64,000 bases of DNA from Vigna angularis. Taxonomy: Eukaryota > Streptophyta > Magnoliopsida > Fabales > Fabaceae. Positions 38,301 to 51,783 of this stretch are shown one piece after another (position 1 is the stretch's first letter; the number at the start of each line of letters is the position of its first letter). Position numbers and translations under genes: made by a program. Location of the stretch: positions 11,700,501-11,764,500 of the forward strand of contig NC_068970.1 in the NCBI RefSeq assembly GCF_016808095.1, given 5' to 3'. The notes under the pieces were generated by a model, which was given only the letters and a program-made list of their open reading frames with translations, was not told the origin of the DNA and did no database searches.

Positions 38301-39557
38301 CTAAAATATATTAACCAGGAGAATGATAGAAAAATGCTGTAATTAATGTATAACAAGGAGCAAAACTGATAAAAATAAAATTTAGTAATATATTACAAAT
38401 TTAAGATAAGTTAAAAAAAATTATATTAGATAAAAGTAAAAAATATATATAAATATATATTAATCTATTAAGATTTTGAATTGAAGATAATAATTTTTCA
38501 TATAGTCTTTTATAGTGGTTAATCTTTTATATTATTAAATTATTAAATAGAAAAAATATATTTTTTATTTAGTCTTATCTCATCTGTATTGTGGTAAATG
38601 ACATGGACCCAAATTCTTTTTGAATCATAATCTTTGAAGGGTAAGTTTGTCTTTTCATTGCAGTCTCTGGATAAGAGGTTACCTACTTCAGTTAGAGGGC
38701 ATCATTGTACAGTGCACCAATCACAAGTGTTTTTAACTTAACCACTCGGACATTATGATTGACATGAATAATAGAAGATATTTAAAAAAATGAAAAAATA
38801 TTTACTAGATACTCAAGAAAAAATTAATTATATATTAAAGATTTAAAATTTGTTCAGTCTTAAATGAAAAGAAAAAACAAAAAGGGCCATTGTAGTTTTT
38901 TTTCATCTTCTCTCTTTCCATTTTCTTATCATCAAAAACTCCTCCTTAACTCATTTCATACATAAAAGTTATGGATTAAAAAGATTAAAATATAGAACCA
39001 CTTGTACTTGTTGTTTATGGTCTAGAATGAATAATCATCACATGCTTTTTACAAACCATGAATTTTTGAAAAATAAATTATAGAAAGCAGATTAAAAAAC
39101 AGTAAAAGATGTTTAAGCATTTAAGGAATTAATTGATTTGTTGTGTGATAATTGTATTTGAGATAGGTGAAAGGGTGAGAGAGAGAGAAGAAAGAAAAGA
39201 TGAATGGTCCTGCCCAGCAGCACTTCCAGCTCACCCGCTTAGGTCGGATCTATTTTCTGCCACTCTTCACTTTCCTCACATCACAACTCACTCCCAACTT
39301 CAACAACACCTTTCCATAACACAACACAACATCCTCTTCATCTTCTTCATCTTCTTCTTCCTCAAAAAACAACCAATTTTTAAAGACTAAACTCAAACAA
39401 ACACACCTTTTTGTTTAAAAATTAATTTTTTATTATTTTTTCTCATTCCCACACACAAAATAAGAGAAACAAGAAGTGCTCAGAAAGGCAAATCACCATT
39501 ACTGTGTTGGGTTCGTTCATGCTCAAGTGGGTTTCCGTTTGCGCGCTCCTACGTTAA
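35328..39557. other. gene-free region between metallophosphoesterase and ABHD17-like genes
   Basis: The left part should hold the 3' UTR of the phosphoesterase, and the last 300 bp the 5' UTR of the hydrolase (C/T-rich, from about 39240). A GC-richer island at about 37870-38060 has an open minus-strand frame bounded by splice-like sites. No family was recognised in it. Confidence 0.5.
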
Positions 39558-42124
39558 ATGGGCAATGTGACGGGAACAGTGGCTGCCAAATTCGCGTTTT
39601 TCCCGCCAGAGCCACCGACGTACGACGTTTGCCGAGAGGGGGATGGGAGGGTGGTGCTGTCGGGTGTCACGGCCGACAAAAACGTCGACGTTCACATTCT
39701 CGACACTAAGGGTGGCAACAAGATCGTTGCCACCTTCTGGAAACACCCTTTTGCCCGTTTCACCTTCTTGTACTCTCACGGTAATGCCGCTGACTTGGGT
39801 CAGATGCACGACCTCTTCATCGAGCTCAGAGCTCACCTGCGTGTCAACATCATGAGGTCAACCAAAACCACCGCCTTCTTCTATGGCCTCTAATTTCTTA
39901 TATTTTCGTTTTCAATGGAGACATCTTTTTTATATCAGTGTCTGTTTAGCTGTTTGGTAGCTGATAAAGATGATAATTATGCTGTGTCTTAATCTTGAGC
40001 AAAACTTCTTGGTCTTTTACTCTGTATGTAAGCTCATGCATAGTAATACATGAGCTTGCTTCACTTCCATAAAAGTAAATGTATATTTTAATATTTATTT
40101 TGCTTGATTTGACAACTTATGTAATGTTCTATTTCAGAAAACATTTTGGGGTGTGAACAGAAGCTCTTTCTGAATTTTGTTTCTACTTTGTTTTATGTTT
40201 GCAGTTATGACTATTCAGGATATGGAGCATCTACGGGTAAGGTATGTAATCGCTTGTTTCCTTTTTTTTTTTTTTGGTGGTTGTTCTTTATTTCCAAATA
40301 AAGTTTCTTGGGGCTTTGATTTATTTCCATATAAGACAGTGTATATGCTTGAAACAAGGTTATAAAAATTCCATTTGAAGTGTTTTTCTGCAAATGATTC
40401 TGCTGCTATTCTCAATGATGTTTTTGTTGCTTTTCAACTGTGGCAGCCATCTGAGTTCAACACGTATTACGACATAGAAGCTGTATATCATTGTTTGAAG
40501 CGTGAATATGGAATTAAACAAGAAGAATTGATTTTGTACGGTCAATCGGTTGGAAGTGGGCCCACACTGCACTTGGCTTCTAAGTTGCAGAAGTTGAGAG
40601 GTGTTGTTCTTCACAGTGCCATACTTTCAGGGATAAGGGTCTTGTACCCTGTCAAGATGACATTTTGGTTTGACATATTTAAAGTGAGTTTTGCCTCTGT
40701 GTTCATAATTCTGATGACTCTACTCTAATATTTTCGCTGAGCTTTGTAGTTACAAAATTCTCTTTTAACGTTTCAGAATATAGACAAAATTCGACATGTC
40801 AACTGTCCAGTGTTTGTTATACATGTAAGTATCTATTTCCATCCTTGTTTTTAATCACCTTCTGCTCTTCTATTTCTTTCGTCCTCAAAACTGATCAGCA
40901 ACTTTTCTGAGCTTCTCTTCTCGAATGATTTTCTTTTTCCTTTTCCTGACACTGCCAATGAGTTTGTTCATATGTTTACACATGTTTGTTGTTGCGTTAT
41001 TGAATCATTATTTCCATCTGGTCTAAGAAACTCTTTGATTATGCTACCCAGTTGGTAAATTCTTTTATCAATTTCTTCAGCTTCTGAAAAGAAATAAAGC
41101 AGATTAATTATTGATGCAAAGCGCAATAGATTTTGGAGCAAAATTTGGAACAGCACCAGACAACACTTGATATAACTCCCTATTTTATTTGTATTACTCT
41201 ATTTTGCATGTTGACTTGAATTTACAAGAGCAATCAGCACTCCCAAGACAGACATAAAATGGGTGAATGATGTTCAATAAGATCTGCATGTTCAACAACT
41301 TCATATTCTGATTACATTTTATGATAAGGCTACTAAGAGATGTCAGCATGGATTGTGTTACTTACCAGATTTGTATCCATATATACACTAAATGAAATGT
41401 GATTTTTCCAAATTCTTCTTTCATGACGTTTATGATTAATGTTATTTTTTGAGAATGGATTTATGCTGTTTGTTCCCCACTAATATAGAACCTGGAAATA
41501 CCCTGCACCTGTTGTCCTAACGAGGACCATTACAAAATTTAATAAATATTTGGTATTTCTGCTTTTCCACATATCCCCTTTCTGTTGTTTATATTGATAG
41601 AACAGGTAACTCATGATTGGTGTTGAAATAGAAATAAAGACAGTTGAAGAGTAAGAAAATTAGATATCGTTTAGAACTCATGATTGTTTTCTGCAACTTC
41701 TGTGTTACTTAGATCTGCCATAAGTTATTGTTCATGAATTCAGTTCTCCAAAAGTCCATAATCCATACAAAACAGCATAGTTGGCATGGATATTTTAACC
41801 TGTAATGGCATCGTTTTGATGAATTAACATAATTCATAGTTTTGTGTCTGCTAATGGGATTCTGTGCAGGGAACAAATGATGATATTGTTGATTGGTCTC
41901 ACGGCAAGCGATTATGGGAACTGTCAAAGGAAAAATATGATCCCTTGTGGGTAAAGGGTGGTGGTCATTGCAACCTTGAAACATTCCCAGAGTACATCAA
42001 ATACTTGCGCAAGTTCATAAATGCAATGGAGAAACTCGCACTCACAAAACAGTCAAGCAAACAGCTCTCTCAAAATCCTAGTATTACTGAATCCAGACAT
42101 AACAAATGCTTAAGATTTGTTTGA
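39558..42124 (+). CDS. ABHD17-like alpha/beta hydrolase
   Basis: A serine hydrolase of the ABHD17 type; animal members remove palmitate from membrane proteins, so a depalmitoylase role is possible but unproven in plants. Five exons (39558-39856, 40205-40241, 40447-40683, 40777-40824, 41870-42124) give 291 residues in frame. Visible motifs are FAFFPPEPPTY near the N-terminus, LYSHGNAADLGQM, YDYSGYGASTGK, the nucleophile elbow GQSVGSG (Ser146), HGTNDDIVD (Asp211 as likely acid) and GGGHCNLE (His240). The complete Ser-Asp-His triad suggests an active enzyme. It begins MGN, so N-myristoylation at Gly2 is possible, although Gly at position 6 is not ideal; mammalian ABHD17 is instead held by N-terminal palmitoylated cysteines, which are absent here. 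The C-terminal 40 residues are basic and poorly conserved. Intron 4 is about 1 kb. Confidence 0.93.
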
Positions 42125-43206
42125 TAGTTTTGAGGCTTTGGATGTAAGGAATCAGAGTCATGGTTTGTTCAATAGTGCCTTAGTTGCCATGCATGCTACT
42201 TTGGTTCATGATTTGGCAACTGCTCAGCTAACTAGAATTTAAGGATGTCTAAGACCCTAACCCTACTGAAACATGATGTTTCTGATCCAAATCCTTGTTC
42301 TGGATTTCTGCCAAAGTTGTTGAGTTTGTGTACAGACCAAGACCATTCTCTGAAGAAAACGATGTTATTATTTCCACTACTATGTCATTATAATCATCAA
42401 ATACCTTATCATGTGCTGTCGTAAGGTTTTGAAACCAGTAATATTTTTTATGTACCGTGGAATTTGAAGCCATAGAACATGTAATGCGTGTTCTGTTTTT
42501 CTTGGTACATTAGTAGTTTAAAAAACATGTTTAAATATAAGGTACATACATTTCCTACCTATTTTAAGTACTCTGTTTGTCGATTGTTTATCAAAGTACT
42601 TGACAGCTAGTGTTTGTCAGTCTCAAATGTAGCACGTTTATTATGAAATTCATAATACGACATAGTCAATCAGTTGTACTTTGGCTTATTAAAAAATGCA
42701 TATTGCTGGAGAGAATTTGGTATTAAATCATTGACACTGAAGTCACCCATCCTTATACATTAAAGTGGAGTTTATCCTCTTTAAAGTGATTAAATGTTTT
42801 AATATTTTTTAACTTATTCTCAAAAGTTAAATCATAATTATTTCTAATTAATTATGCATATTCACAATACCTTTATTTTTACCTCAAATATTTTTAAATT
42901 ATATATTAATTTTAAGTACTTTTTTAATATTTTGTCTGTTTCAAATATTGGTAAAGACTTTTTTTTTTTCTGTTAAGCTAGAACAAAACACAAAAGGAAC
43001 TAATACTAGCTCTGAGAAGGCTAATTCTTCATCACCTTCATATATTTCTTCATGCACTCCTACATAAAAGAAATCTCATTTTGTTCATTTTAGACTGTTA
43101 TTCGGAAAATAAAAATAACTTTTGAATTATCATCCAGAAGCTATTTTTCTCCTTAAAAGAAGACTTTCAAATTATATAATATTGAAAGCAAAAAATTACT
43201 TACAGG

Positions 43207-43238
43207 ACAATCTGAAAATTAAATAATTTTCAGATTGT
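43207..43238. repeat. short perfect hairpin
   Basis: A 14-bp perfect inverted repeat (ACAATCTGAAAATT and its complement) with a 4-bp loop. It may be the core of a decayed foldback element, or a chance structure in AT-rich DNA. Confidence 0.7.
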
Positions 43239-44549
43239 ACAATTCAAAAATTATTATTTTTTCCTCTCTTTAATTTTTAGAAGTCGTTTTTTACTTTTAA
43301 ATTATATAAATTTTGGATTTTAAATGTTAAATAACTTCTAAATTGTAAAATTAAAAAAAAAAGTTAAAATAGAAAGTTTTTTTATGAGACAGGAGGAAAC
43401 TGCCCCCAAAGAAGTTTGTCTTGTCTCCTTATTATTCAGGGTTTTTGTTCAAAACCAATAAGACTAAAATATTCAGAGTTTGTCAGTTTTAGTTTTTCAA
43501 TTATTGAATCTGATTTTCATTTGTTTTAAAAATAGTCTCTATGATAATTTATTATTGAAGTATGAATAATAAATAATGATACATGTAGATGAATATTATA
43601 ACTATTAAGTATTATAAGATTATTTAGAAAATCAGTATTAACTATTATGACATGTTCCTCAGGTTATATTATAAAAGAAAGCCTTTTTCCTTATCAAAAG
43701 AGATTCTCCTTAAGAAAGTTTCATATGAAAGCAAATTTCTTGCAACTTTTGTTCAAATCATGATTTACCAGATGTTAACTAAATTCTAACATGCTTTTAC
43801 TAAAGAAATAAAAAAATTTATTATCATTATGATTTACTACTAAAGTTAATTTTTGTTAATTTATTCTTACTAATAAATTATTGTTACTTTTTTTTCTACT
43901 TTTGAAAATACATTCTTACTAAATGTAAATATTATTGGTATATTCATGGAAGAAGTTAATTAAAAGGGTTTGACACAAGTTCATCCATAGTGTATAATGG
44001 AATCTTTTATCAATATTAGGAGTAAAATAGTCGTTTTCTCAATGTTATTTGACTTTTCTCAAGAAATTGGAATAGATGATAGCTATAAGTAACCTAGCAA
44101 AATCTCTTTTCTTTATTCACTCTTTTTTGAGACAAACCGGAGATGATCTTGTCATTCTTTCCCCATAAAACTTGAACCATACATATGTTATATAGTAGTT
44201 CTTTGTTTGTTTCCAATAAAAAGTTAAATAATTGTTATATGCTCAATTCTTTTCAACAACAACAGAAGTATGATTGTAAAAATAAAAAAAAGTACCAATT
44301 TTACTGATAAAATCTCAAACCTTAACTCTTCTAAATAATTTTACTTCCTTTAAGATGTTTAAATTAGAAAAAGGAATTACAGTATAAGGTGTGCATATAT
44401 TATTCTTTTATAAGATTTTTTTAATAAATAAAATAATACAAAATAAGGTTTTTTTTAAACTAAAACTAAAAACATTGATATTAAAAAAGGTAAAAAGAAT
44501 TAATTTTTAAAATAGAAAATGTGTACAAAAACGAGAAATTTTCTATTAT

Positions 44550-44753
44550 ATATTATTGAAATAAGTTAAAATTTAATGTAATTTTTTTTGTAATAATTTA
44601 TTGTTTTTACAAACATTTTTTGTGTGTGCTCATAATTATGTATTTATAATATTTTAAATCCTTTTAAAAGTAAAATAAGAATAGAAAATGTTTTTAAAAC
44701 AATTAATTATTACAATAAAAATTACATTAAATTTTAACTTATTTCAATAATAT
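44550..44753. repeat. foldback/MITE-like inverted repeat (about 68-bp arms)
   Basis: The arm at 44550-44617 and the arm at 44687-44753 are reverse complements over about 67 bp with a few mismatches and one indel by eye, around a 69-bp loop. The arms share TTGAAATAAGTTAAAATTTA. The structure fits a small stem-loop MITE. Target duplication is unclear. Confidence 0.8.
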
Positions 44754-46570
44754 TATTGAAAATAAGTTACAACTTCATCCTTACCCTTTTAATTATGTTT
44801 GCAAATAAGAAAGTATGTGATAAGGATCTCACGTCAGAGGTTGTAGATATATACATTATCAACTATGTTTAAAGGACTCTCTTTATTTGCCCAAAACCAC
44901 TAAAATGAATAGATGGTGGAATGAATCAGTCTTGATGGTACAAGATAAGGTTGACATTATTTGTCTTTAAGGGATTCTTAATCCCTTCCAACATAGTTGT
45001 TTTTTCTTTTTTGAAGAACTATCAATAATAATATACTTTTTTTTTTTACCAAGCTTGACCTTCATTTTTCCTTTAACCAAAATTTGGGATTCATTATAAC
45101 TTTGCAATATAAATGTTTAGTATAAACAATACTTTAATGCAATTATCATTTCCATACTTACCTAAAAACCTATTCGTGGGAGCTTAAATAAAATAATACT
45201 ATTAATCTTTTCAATATAGTTTAAATAATGAATATAAACTTAGCTACTATAATCTGAGTTTAATGTCAATTGTGACGGACCATATTAAAGTTCATGATCC
45301 ACACCAAGTAATATATAGTAATGTTTAAAGCTTATTAAAAAACAGTTTTCATCCTAATAAAAATAAAAATAAGTTTGAACATAAAAAAAATTGATTCTCT
45401 ATTTAACCACAAGGTATACTCAAATTATGAATTTATACTTACTCACCTCTAAAATATTTAAAATATAACTATGATATCTTGTACATTCTTTTTTATGAAT
45501 GTATTAAATTGATAAGTGTTTCGGATGTAGGGTCGAACAACTCAACAAAACACACATTCACAATTTCACTCCTTAACCGTTCAGGTAGTTGTATTCATCT
45601 TTGGTTCAAACTCTCCTTCGTCAACCATTCGAAGTACCTGTTAAAGGTACTTCAATGCTTAAGTCAGTAAATAGTCTGGACGGGATCAAAGTAGAGTTTA
45701 AATTCACAATAAATATTCTCTTCTACCTTTTACTTTTGACCTCTATTTATAATTATAGTTTTTGAGATGAGTCTAAGATTAGTTGAGTTCTACTCACAAT
45801 CAAATTTCAGCCGATTACATTGATTGATAATTACCCTCTATTCATATGTTGTTAGATGACCTTCGTCTTCATTGTATACAATTTTGGGGGTTGAAGTAAG
45901 CTAGGTCAATCGCTCCTCCTCGTGATGAATGGTGGTCATGTCATAGAGTACAATAACATACAAAAGATAAAGTCTAATCATTTTATTATCTTCTAATTTA
46001 TCTTTAATATAAAAATCTCAATGTATTTAATTTAAAAAATAAGTGGTCCAAAAATTATATAATAATAATAATTTTAGAGTTGAATAACTTTAATAAGTAG
46101 TAATTATTTATTTGTATGATGTTAATATAGCATAATAGGAGAATTTAGAGGTGAATCTTTAGAGGTTGGAAGGATGGAGATCCGACATAGTTAATGGATG
46201 ATGTTTTGTATGAGAAAAAGGTGGAAATAATGTTAGTGCTCCCCAGCATTTGGAATTTGGTGATGCAATGTCTAATTTATAGAGTGAGAGGCAACATGAT
46301 GATAATGAGAAAGAAAGGAAGTGGGTTTTGGATTGTCTTCTTCCTAATCTCCTTCTCCACCAATCACACTCTGATACGTCATTCCCCACCTTCTTTTGTT
46401 CCATTCTTCTCCTTTCTTCTTTCTTCCTTCTTTCTTTTTTAATGCAAAATATTTCATCTCTTCCTTCTTATTTCTTTACCTCTAACAAACTTTCATGTAC
46501 AAACAATATCTTATGCATGCACCACTCATCCGACCAATATGCTCTTTCATTTGCCCGACCTAAAGGATTA

Positions 46571-46983
46571 CTACGCTTGTTTAGTACGATATCAACATGA
46601 AATACTGAAAATTTATTCAATCACATTATTAAGATCAATTATTATATATTTTAAATATTATTTATTTTGAAATATGAAATTTTATTACAATTTTAATTTT
46701 AAAAGGCACTTCAAATAAAAAAAAATAACATTTAAATTATTTTAAATTTCAATTCTTATACAATAAAATAATAAAAGATTGATAACTACGCTTATTTTGA
46801 GTATGGTATTATCTATTTTGAATCGTGAAATACAGTAAGTTTAAGCTAAGTGATTTTAATATCAATCATTATATATCTAAAATATTGTTGAATTAAAATA
46901 TGAAATTTTGTTACAGTTTTATTTTTAAAAAACACTTCAAATTATTAAAAAAAATATTTAAACTATTTTAAATTGCAACTCTT
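46571..46983. repeat. diverged tandem duplication, period about 215 bp
   Basis: Copies 46571-46757 and 46786-46983 align through CTACGCTT, ATATGAAATTTTNTTACA, CACTTCAAAT and TATTTTAAATTNCAA, among others. It is an old non-coding duplication. Confidence 0.75.
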
Positions 46984-48112
46984 AAAATTGATCGTAATTA
47001 AAAATATCTTTTCCCACTCAATCACGTTCTTTGCATAAGTTCATATTATTTGTTTTATATTTCTTTCTTTACTTCAAAATAAATTCATAACAGGTAACAG
47101 TGTGGCATTGCCACCTTTCATGGTCTAACAGGTTGAAAAAAAAATTGATGTACCACAATACGATAGTATGGTACAACTACGAGTCTAAGACTATGAAAAT
47201 GCTTTAATTGACCAAGTCCTCAACTTTTTCTTTTGGAACTTTTAGATATGGATTTGATTTATATTAAAACTCAAGAATCAAATTAAATATGCTTAGAGAT
47301 TATATTTATCTAAATATTATAACAAATTCATTACTATAACTTCTAACTATATAGTTATATAATTTTACAACAATCTTATAGCAACAAAAGCTAAAAAAAA
47401 AGTTAATTTAGTTTAATTTAAAGGTTATATTAAATTAAAAAATATTTGTATCATGGCTTTATATTTAATTTAGTGATTTTTAATAAAAATATACCCAAAT
47501 TGGCAACTATAGCTAATAGATGATACCTTAGTCCTACAATGTCGGATACAATAAAGGAAATTATTTAATTAGAAATAAGAAATTTGTCTTGTATCAATTA
47601 GAAGATTTAGTCTTTCAATTGTTTTTGACAGGAAAAGATAGGTGGACCACAAGACCCACGTGGATGCTTCAACTACAATTCGAAACGTAGTGAGAGGTGT
47701 TAGGATAGACTCAGTATTCCGATTTTGAAAGAGAAAGATAAAATATATTGGAGTGACATCTTTCTTATCTTTATATAATTCAAATGAGATATTTTAATTT
47801 TGTATTCTTAATTTTTAATTTATTCAAATTAAATAAATTTTACCAAAATTTAAGATTCATATTTTAATAATAAATTATTAATTTTAAATAAAATACTATT
47901 ATACTATTTATTATATTATACTATTTATTAGCATTTAAAATATAATTTGTATGAAAAAGAAATTAGTTAACCAATATAGATGCAAAATGAGGACGCAAAA
48001 GACAAAAGACGAGTTCATTAGTTCACCATGATCCAATGTAAACATTCATCAATATCCTCAATTTCAATTGATATAGAATTTATCCTCATTTTCAAAACAA
48101 GTATATATAAAT

Positions 48113-48716
48113 TGTTGGGAATTCAAATGTGAGTCTAAGTCCTACATTTGATAGAAATTGAGAAAGTAGAGCACTATATACCCATTAACCCATTGTCTTA
48201 AGGTTTTGGGTAAAGAGTGGAGTCAATCTCTTATATGGTTAGGCTCAGTTGACATTGGTGTTTGTGTCTTCCTAGTTAAACTCTCTCCTTGATAGACCCA
48301 ACAGTGGTATTAGAGCCGATGGTTTGTCTTGGTGACCGGCTCAGGCGAGTATAATGATTCCTATACCGAAAGTATTCCTAGCAAAGGCTATTCAGGTACG
48401 TGAGTCCTGTTAAGATGCAGTTGGAAAGAGCTACTCGTGGTTGTGGTTGGTTGGGAATGCTTCCGCTGGAGGGAGAGTGTACCTAGGTGGAAAGGACTCA
48501 CACTTGAGGGAGAGATTGTTGGGAATTCAAGTGTGAGTCTAAGTATTACCTTGGATAAAAATGAGAAAGTAGAACACTATATAAAGAGGAAACACCCATT
48601 AACTTGTTGCCTTAAGGTTTTGGGTAAATAGTAGTGTTAATCCCTTATATGATTGAACTCAGTTGACATTGGTATTTGTGTCTCCCAGTTGAACCCCCTC
48701 CTTGATAGACCCAACA
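48113..48716 (+). mobile_element. TRIM (terminal-repeat retrotransposon in miniature)
   Basis: A complete miniature LTR element of about 604 bp. The 5' LTR is 48113-48303 (191 bp) and the 3' LTR is 48517-48716 (200 bp); both begin TGTTGGGAATTCAA and end GACCCAACA, giving perfect TGTTGGG/CCCAACA termini. One base after the 5' LTR, at 48305, is TGGTATTAGAGCCGATGG, close to the initiator-Met tRNA primer-binding site. A purine tract (GAGGGAGAGA) precedes the 3' LTR. The 213-bp interior is too small for proteins, so it is non-autonomous. No target-site duplication is visible (TAAAT and GGAAC flank it). LTR divergence suggests age. Confidence 0.88.
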
Positions 48717-49395
48717 GGAACATGTGTCCTATTTATTTTCTTACTATTTTAATATTTATTAATTATTTTTTACAAATAACTAAAAGTCACAATAAATAAA
48801 TTACGCACTTTTTGTTTTTTTTTTAAGTTAAATATTTGAAAAGAAATTATAATGATATAAATTTAAAATTAGAGTATTAAATAAAATATTAGACAACTAC
48901 ACATAAAATTTATTAATTTTAGAAGCATTAATGTAACAAAATTGATAAAGTTAAAAAATACTTTTAAAAAGTTATAACAAAATATCCCTTTAAAAATATT
49001 TCAAATGTTTATTTACTTCCTTTTTCTAAATTCTAATGAAAATATATTTTTGATATACTAATAAATTTTATAATACACCATTTGAACAAAATGATATGGA
49101 GAAAAATGATTAAACTAATAATAGATTGAATTTAAATATAAATATTTGATATTTTGATGATAATTAAGATTTATAACAATATACATATAATTATATAAAA
49201 AATCACAAAAAACAGTGTTATACAGGATAAAAATAGATAATAAATATAAATATTAAAAAGAAGTAAAAAAGATAAAATGTATGTATGCATTAAGAGTGAT
49301 CTAATAACCATTGAATGAAATAAATAAAAAAATTGTATGATTAAGAGTATAATAAGATGGAAAGTATTAATCTTAAAAACAAAAAAAAATATCAA

Positions 49396-49594
49396 TGGTA
49401 TCAAAGTTCTAGAGAGTGGTCAGTTTAAACTCTTGTGACAACAACAATATAACCCAACAACAATTATTTAAGTAGAAATCATCATAAAGTTGAAGAGAAA
49501 TATATTATGAAAGAGATTCACTCTTGTGTGATGATTGTTGAAAATACTCCAAATGAGTTTAAATTTCACATTTAGTAGAAATGACAAAATTAAG

Positions 49595-49644
<50 letters not shown>

Positions 49645-49735
49645 ACCATAAACAATAACCATAAACTTAATGTCTCAAAGTTTTGGATTAAAACTTATAT
49701 CAATACTCAAATCACATATAACATTCTTCCTCTAA
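49396..49735 (+). mobile_element. decayed second TRIM copy (interior plus 3' LTR)
   Basis: A TGGTATCAAAG primer-site-like sequence at about 49396 starts an interior that runs to 49535, ending in ATTCACTCTTGTGTGATGAT, like the end of the interior of the intact TRIM. The LTR relic starts TGTTGAAAATACTCCAAATG at 49536. Order-preserving matches to the intact TRIM's LTR continue (for example TCTCAAAGTTTTGGATTAAA against the TCTTAAGGTTTTGGGTAAAG region), interrupted by a (TA)n expansion. The 5' LTR is missing and the 3' end is approximate. Confidence 0.6.
49598..49639. repeat. (TA)n microsatellite inside the TRIM relic
   Basis: About 21 TA units, apparently expanded from the CACTATATA sequence present in the intact TRIM LTR. 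Confidence 0.9.
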
Positions 49736-51783
49736 TTTAAAAATTAAAAAAAACACTTAGAAATATAAATAAATTTATAAATATTAAATTAGTCAAACGA
49801 TTGAAATTTACTTAAAATTATGATTCAACATTTTCATATAAAAAAATCACAATAAATAAAAATATTAAAAGATAAAAATAATTAAATTTGAGACCTAAAA
49901 TTGGTTTGATTCACTGAAATGAATAACATACCATTTGAATATAATTATAAAAGAGAAAAAATATTTAATCAAAATTGTGATAAAAGAAAATACTATAGAT
50001 ATTTATATTTGTGATGTGTGTCTTGTGGAATTCATTTTTTCAACGTTTCTGTAAGTGATGACTAAATCAGAATCTAATATGATATCAAGAACTAATCCAT
50101 AATGCTAATCATATTCTCATCCATCTTCTAATCTATTCATTTTACATTCTTGATAAGAAAAACTGGATTTTAATAAATTACGGGTATTTTAGTAATTATC
50201 ATTACACCTTAAAGGTTAACATTTATTATCATTATTTTTTGTTTTAATATATACGTGACAATTACTAAAATTAAACACAATCAGTAATTACTCAATTATC
50301 TTAACAGCGTAATAAATTTTAAATAAAATTAACATAATTAAATTTGCATACTGAAATTATAATTTAAAAATTAAATACATCAATATTTATTATAGAGAAT
50401 CAATTATTTATGATAAAATGATTAATAATGAGCATTATGAACGAATGATAGGTGGGCGTGGTAGAGTATAGACTTTTGTTATATTAAAATGAGAAGTTTG
50501 GAAAATGAATCATCAATCTTGTAGAAGGTTTTGTTGAATATAGAAAGAACTCGAAAGAGGCCATGTTGGATTCAGCGCAGCTATTAACATATATAATTAT
50601 GATTAAAGACAAAGACTAATTAGGTTTTCTTGGTCCAAAAAGCTAACGACATAAAGACAACAATTCCATTTTTAGACGACAAAGAGAATGATAATAAAAT
50701 AACAAAATTAGTATTATTGACATGATCATGACAAACTATTATAATAATGATAAGCATTGTTTTTTCACAATTAATAATAATTTCAGTACATTATACATAT
50801 ATATTAAATTTATAACTGGAAAAGAAAATAAGAAATGTTGAGTATAGCATAAGGCGTCATTTTCGGCATGTATGAAGGTTAAAAGAAGAAACAGATGTAA
50901 ATAAAATAGATAATAATACTAGTAATAAATGTAATGCAATAAGGGACATAGTTGTGATAATAAAAATAGTCGTATAAAACTGTAATAGGAAATAAATGAG
51001 AGAAAAAGAATGTGATTTAATTAATATAATTAACTACCAAAATTAGTTATTTTTTCTGAACATATTTTACACATGAAGATATCATATCAATCAATATGTT
51101 GGTGATTTTATGTATAATAATTAACAGAGAGGAATATATTATTTTGTTTATACAATTTCGTACTAAAATATTTATTTCTTGTAAGATATATTCTCACTCG
51201 TGTATGTTTTGTTTCATACTATAATAATGCAATTAATCCGGACACAGACAGAGACATATGTTTTCTCTCGTTGAATATAAAAAAGGTAACAAGGAGCCTA
51301 ATTATGGTGTTTACATTCAACATTGACTGTGACAATTAACAAATAATAATGGTATTAATAATAATAATAATTAGAGAAAGAGACTAAGAGACTAATTTTG
51401 TTGTGTTGGAAGTAAAAGTTAACTGCAGGTGACAGAGGCATGCCATTGGCAGCAGACACATAGAAAGACACTTTCACTGAAATTCTAAAAGAATAAAGAT
51501 TTGTGTTTCGTATATATATTTCTTTTAATGTTTGAATCGAATCCTTCATTGGTTCTTGGTAATCACTATCATTGCCTATTTCTATTGTTTTGTTTGCATT
51601 TCCCTCCCTTCAACCCTTTTCTTAATTCCCTCTTTCTTCTTTGTTATATTTTATTAGTCTGTTGCGTCAAAGAGGCCCTGAAAACAAGGTTTCTGTTGTC
51701 AAGATTGGAGCTTTTTGCTCTGTGACTCGTTTGTTATCCTAACAATGCTTTATCCTCATCTGGGTATTTAGTTTTTGATTAAG

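Larger units (their letters stand above)
42125..51783. other. 9.6-kb gene-free region rich in repeats
   Basis: No coding gene was supported. It contains a short perfect hairpin (43207-43238), a longer foldback element (44550-44753), a diverged tandem duplication (46571-46983) and two miniature LTR elements (48113-48716 and about 49396-49735). ORFs at 46159-46600 lie in a GC-richer stretch but overlap on both strands and match nothing. The right end should hold the promoter and 5' UTR of the response regulator. Confidence 0.6.

Noticed and set aside
46159..46600. Overlapping 81-90-codon ORFs on both strands in a GC-richer stretch
   Set aside because: Low-complexity Phe/Ser/Leu-rich products from pyrimidine-rich DNA, open in several frames at once, with no recognisable domain.
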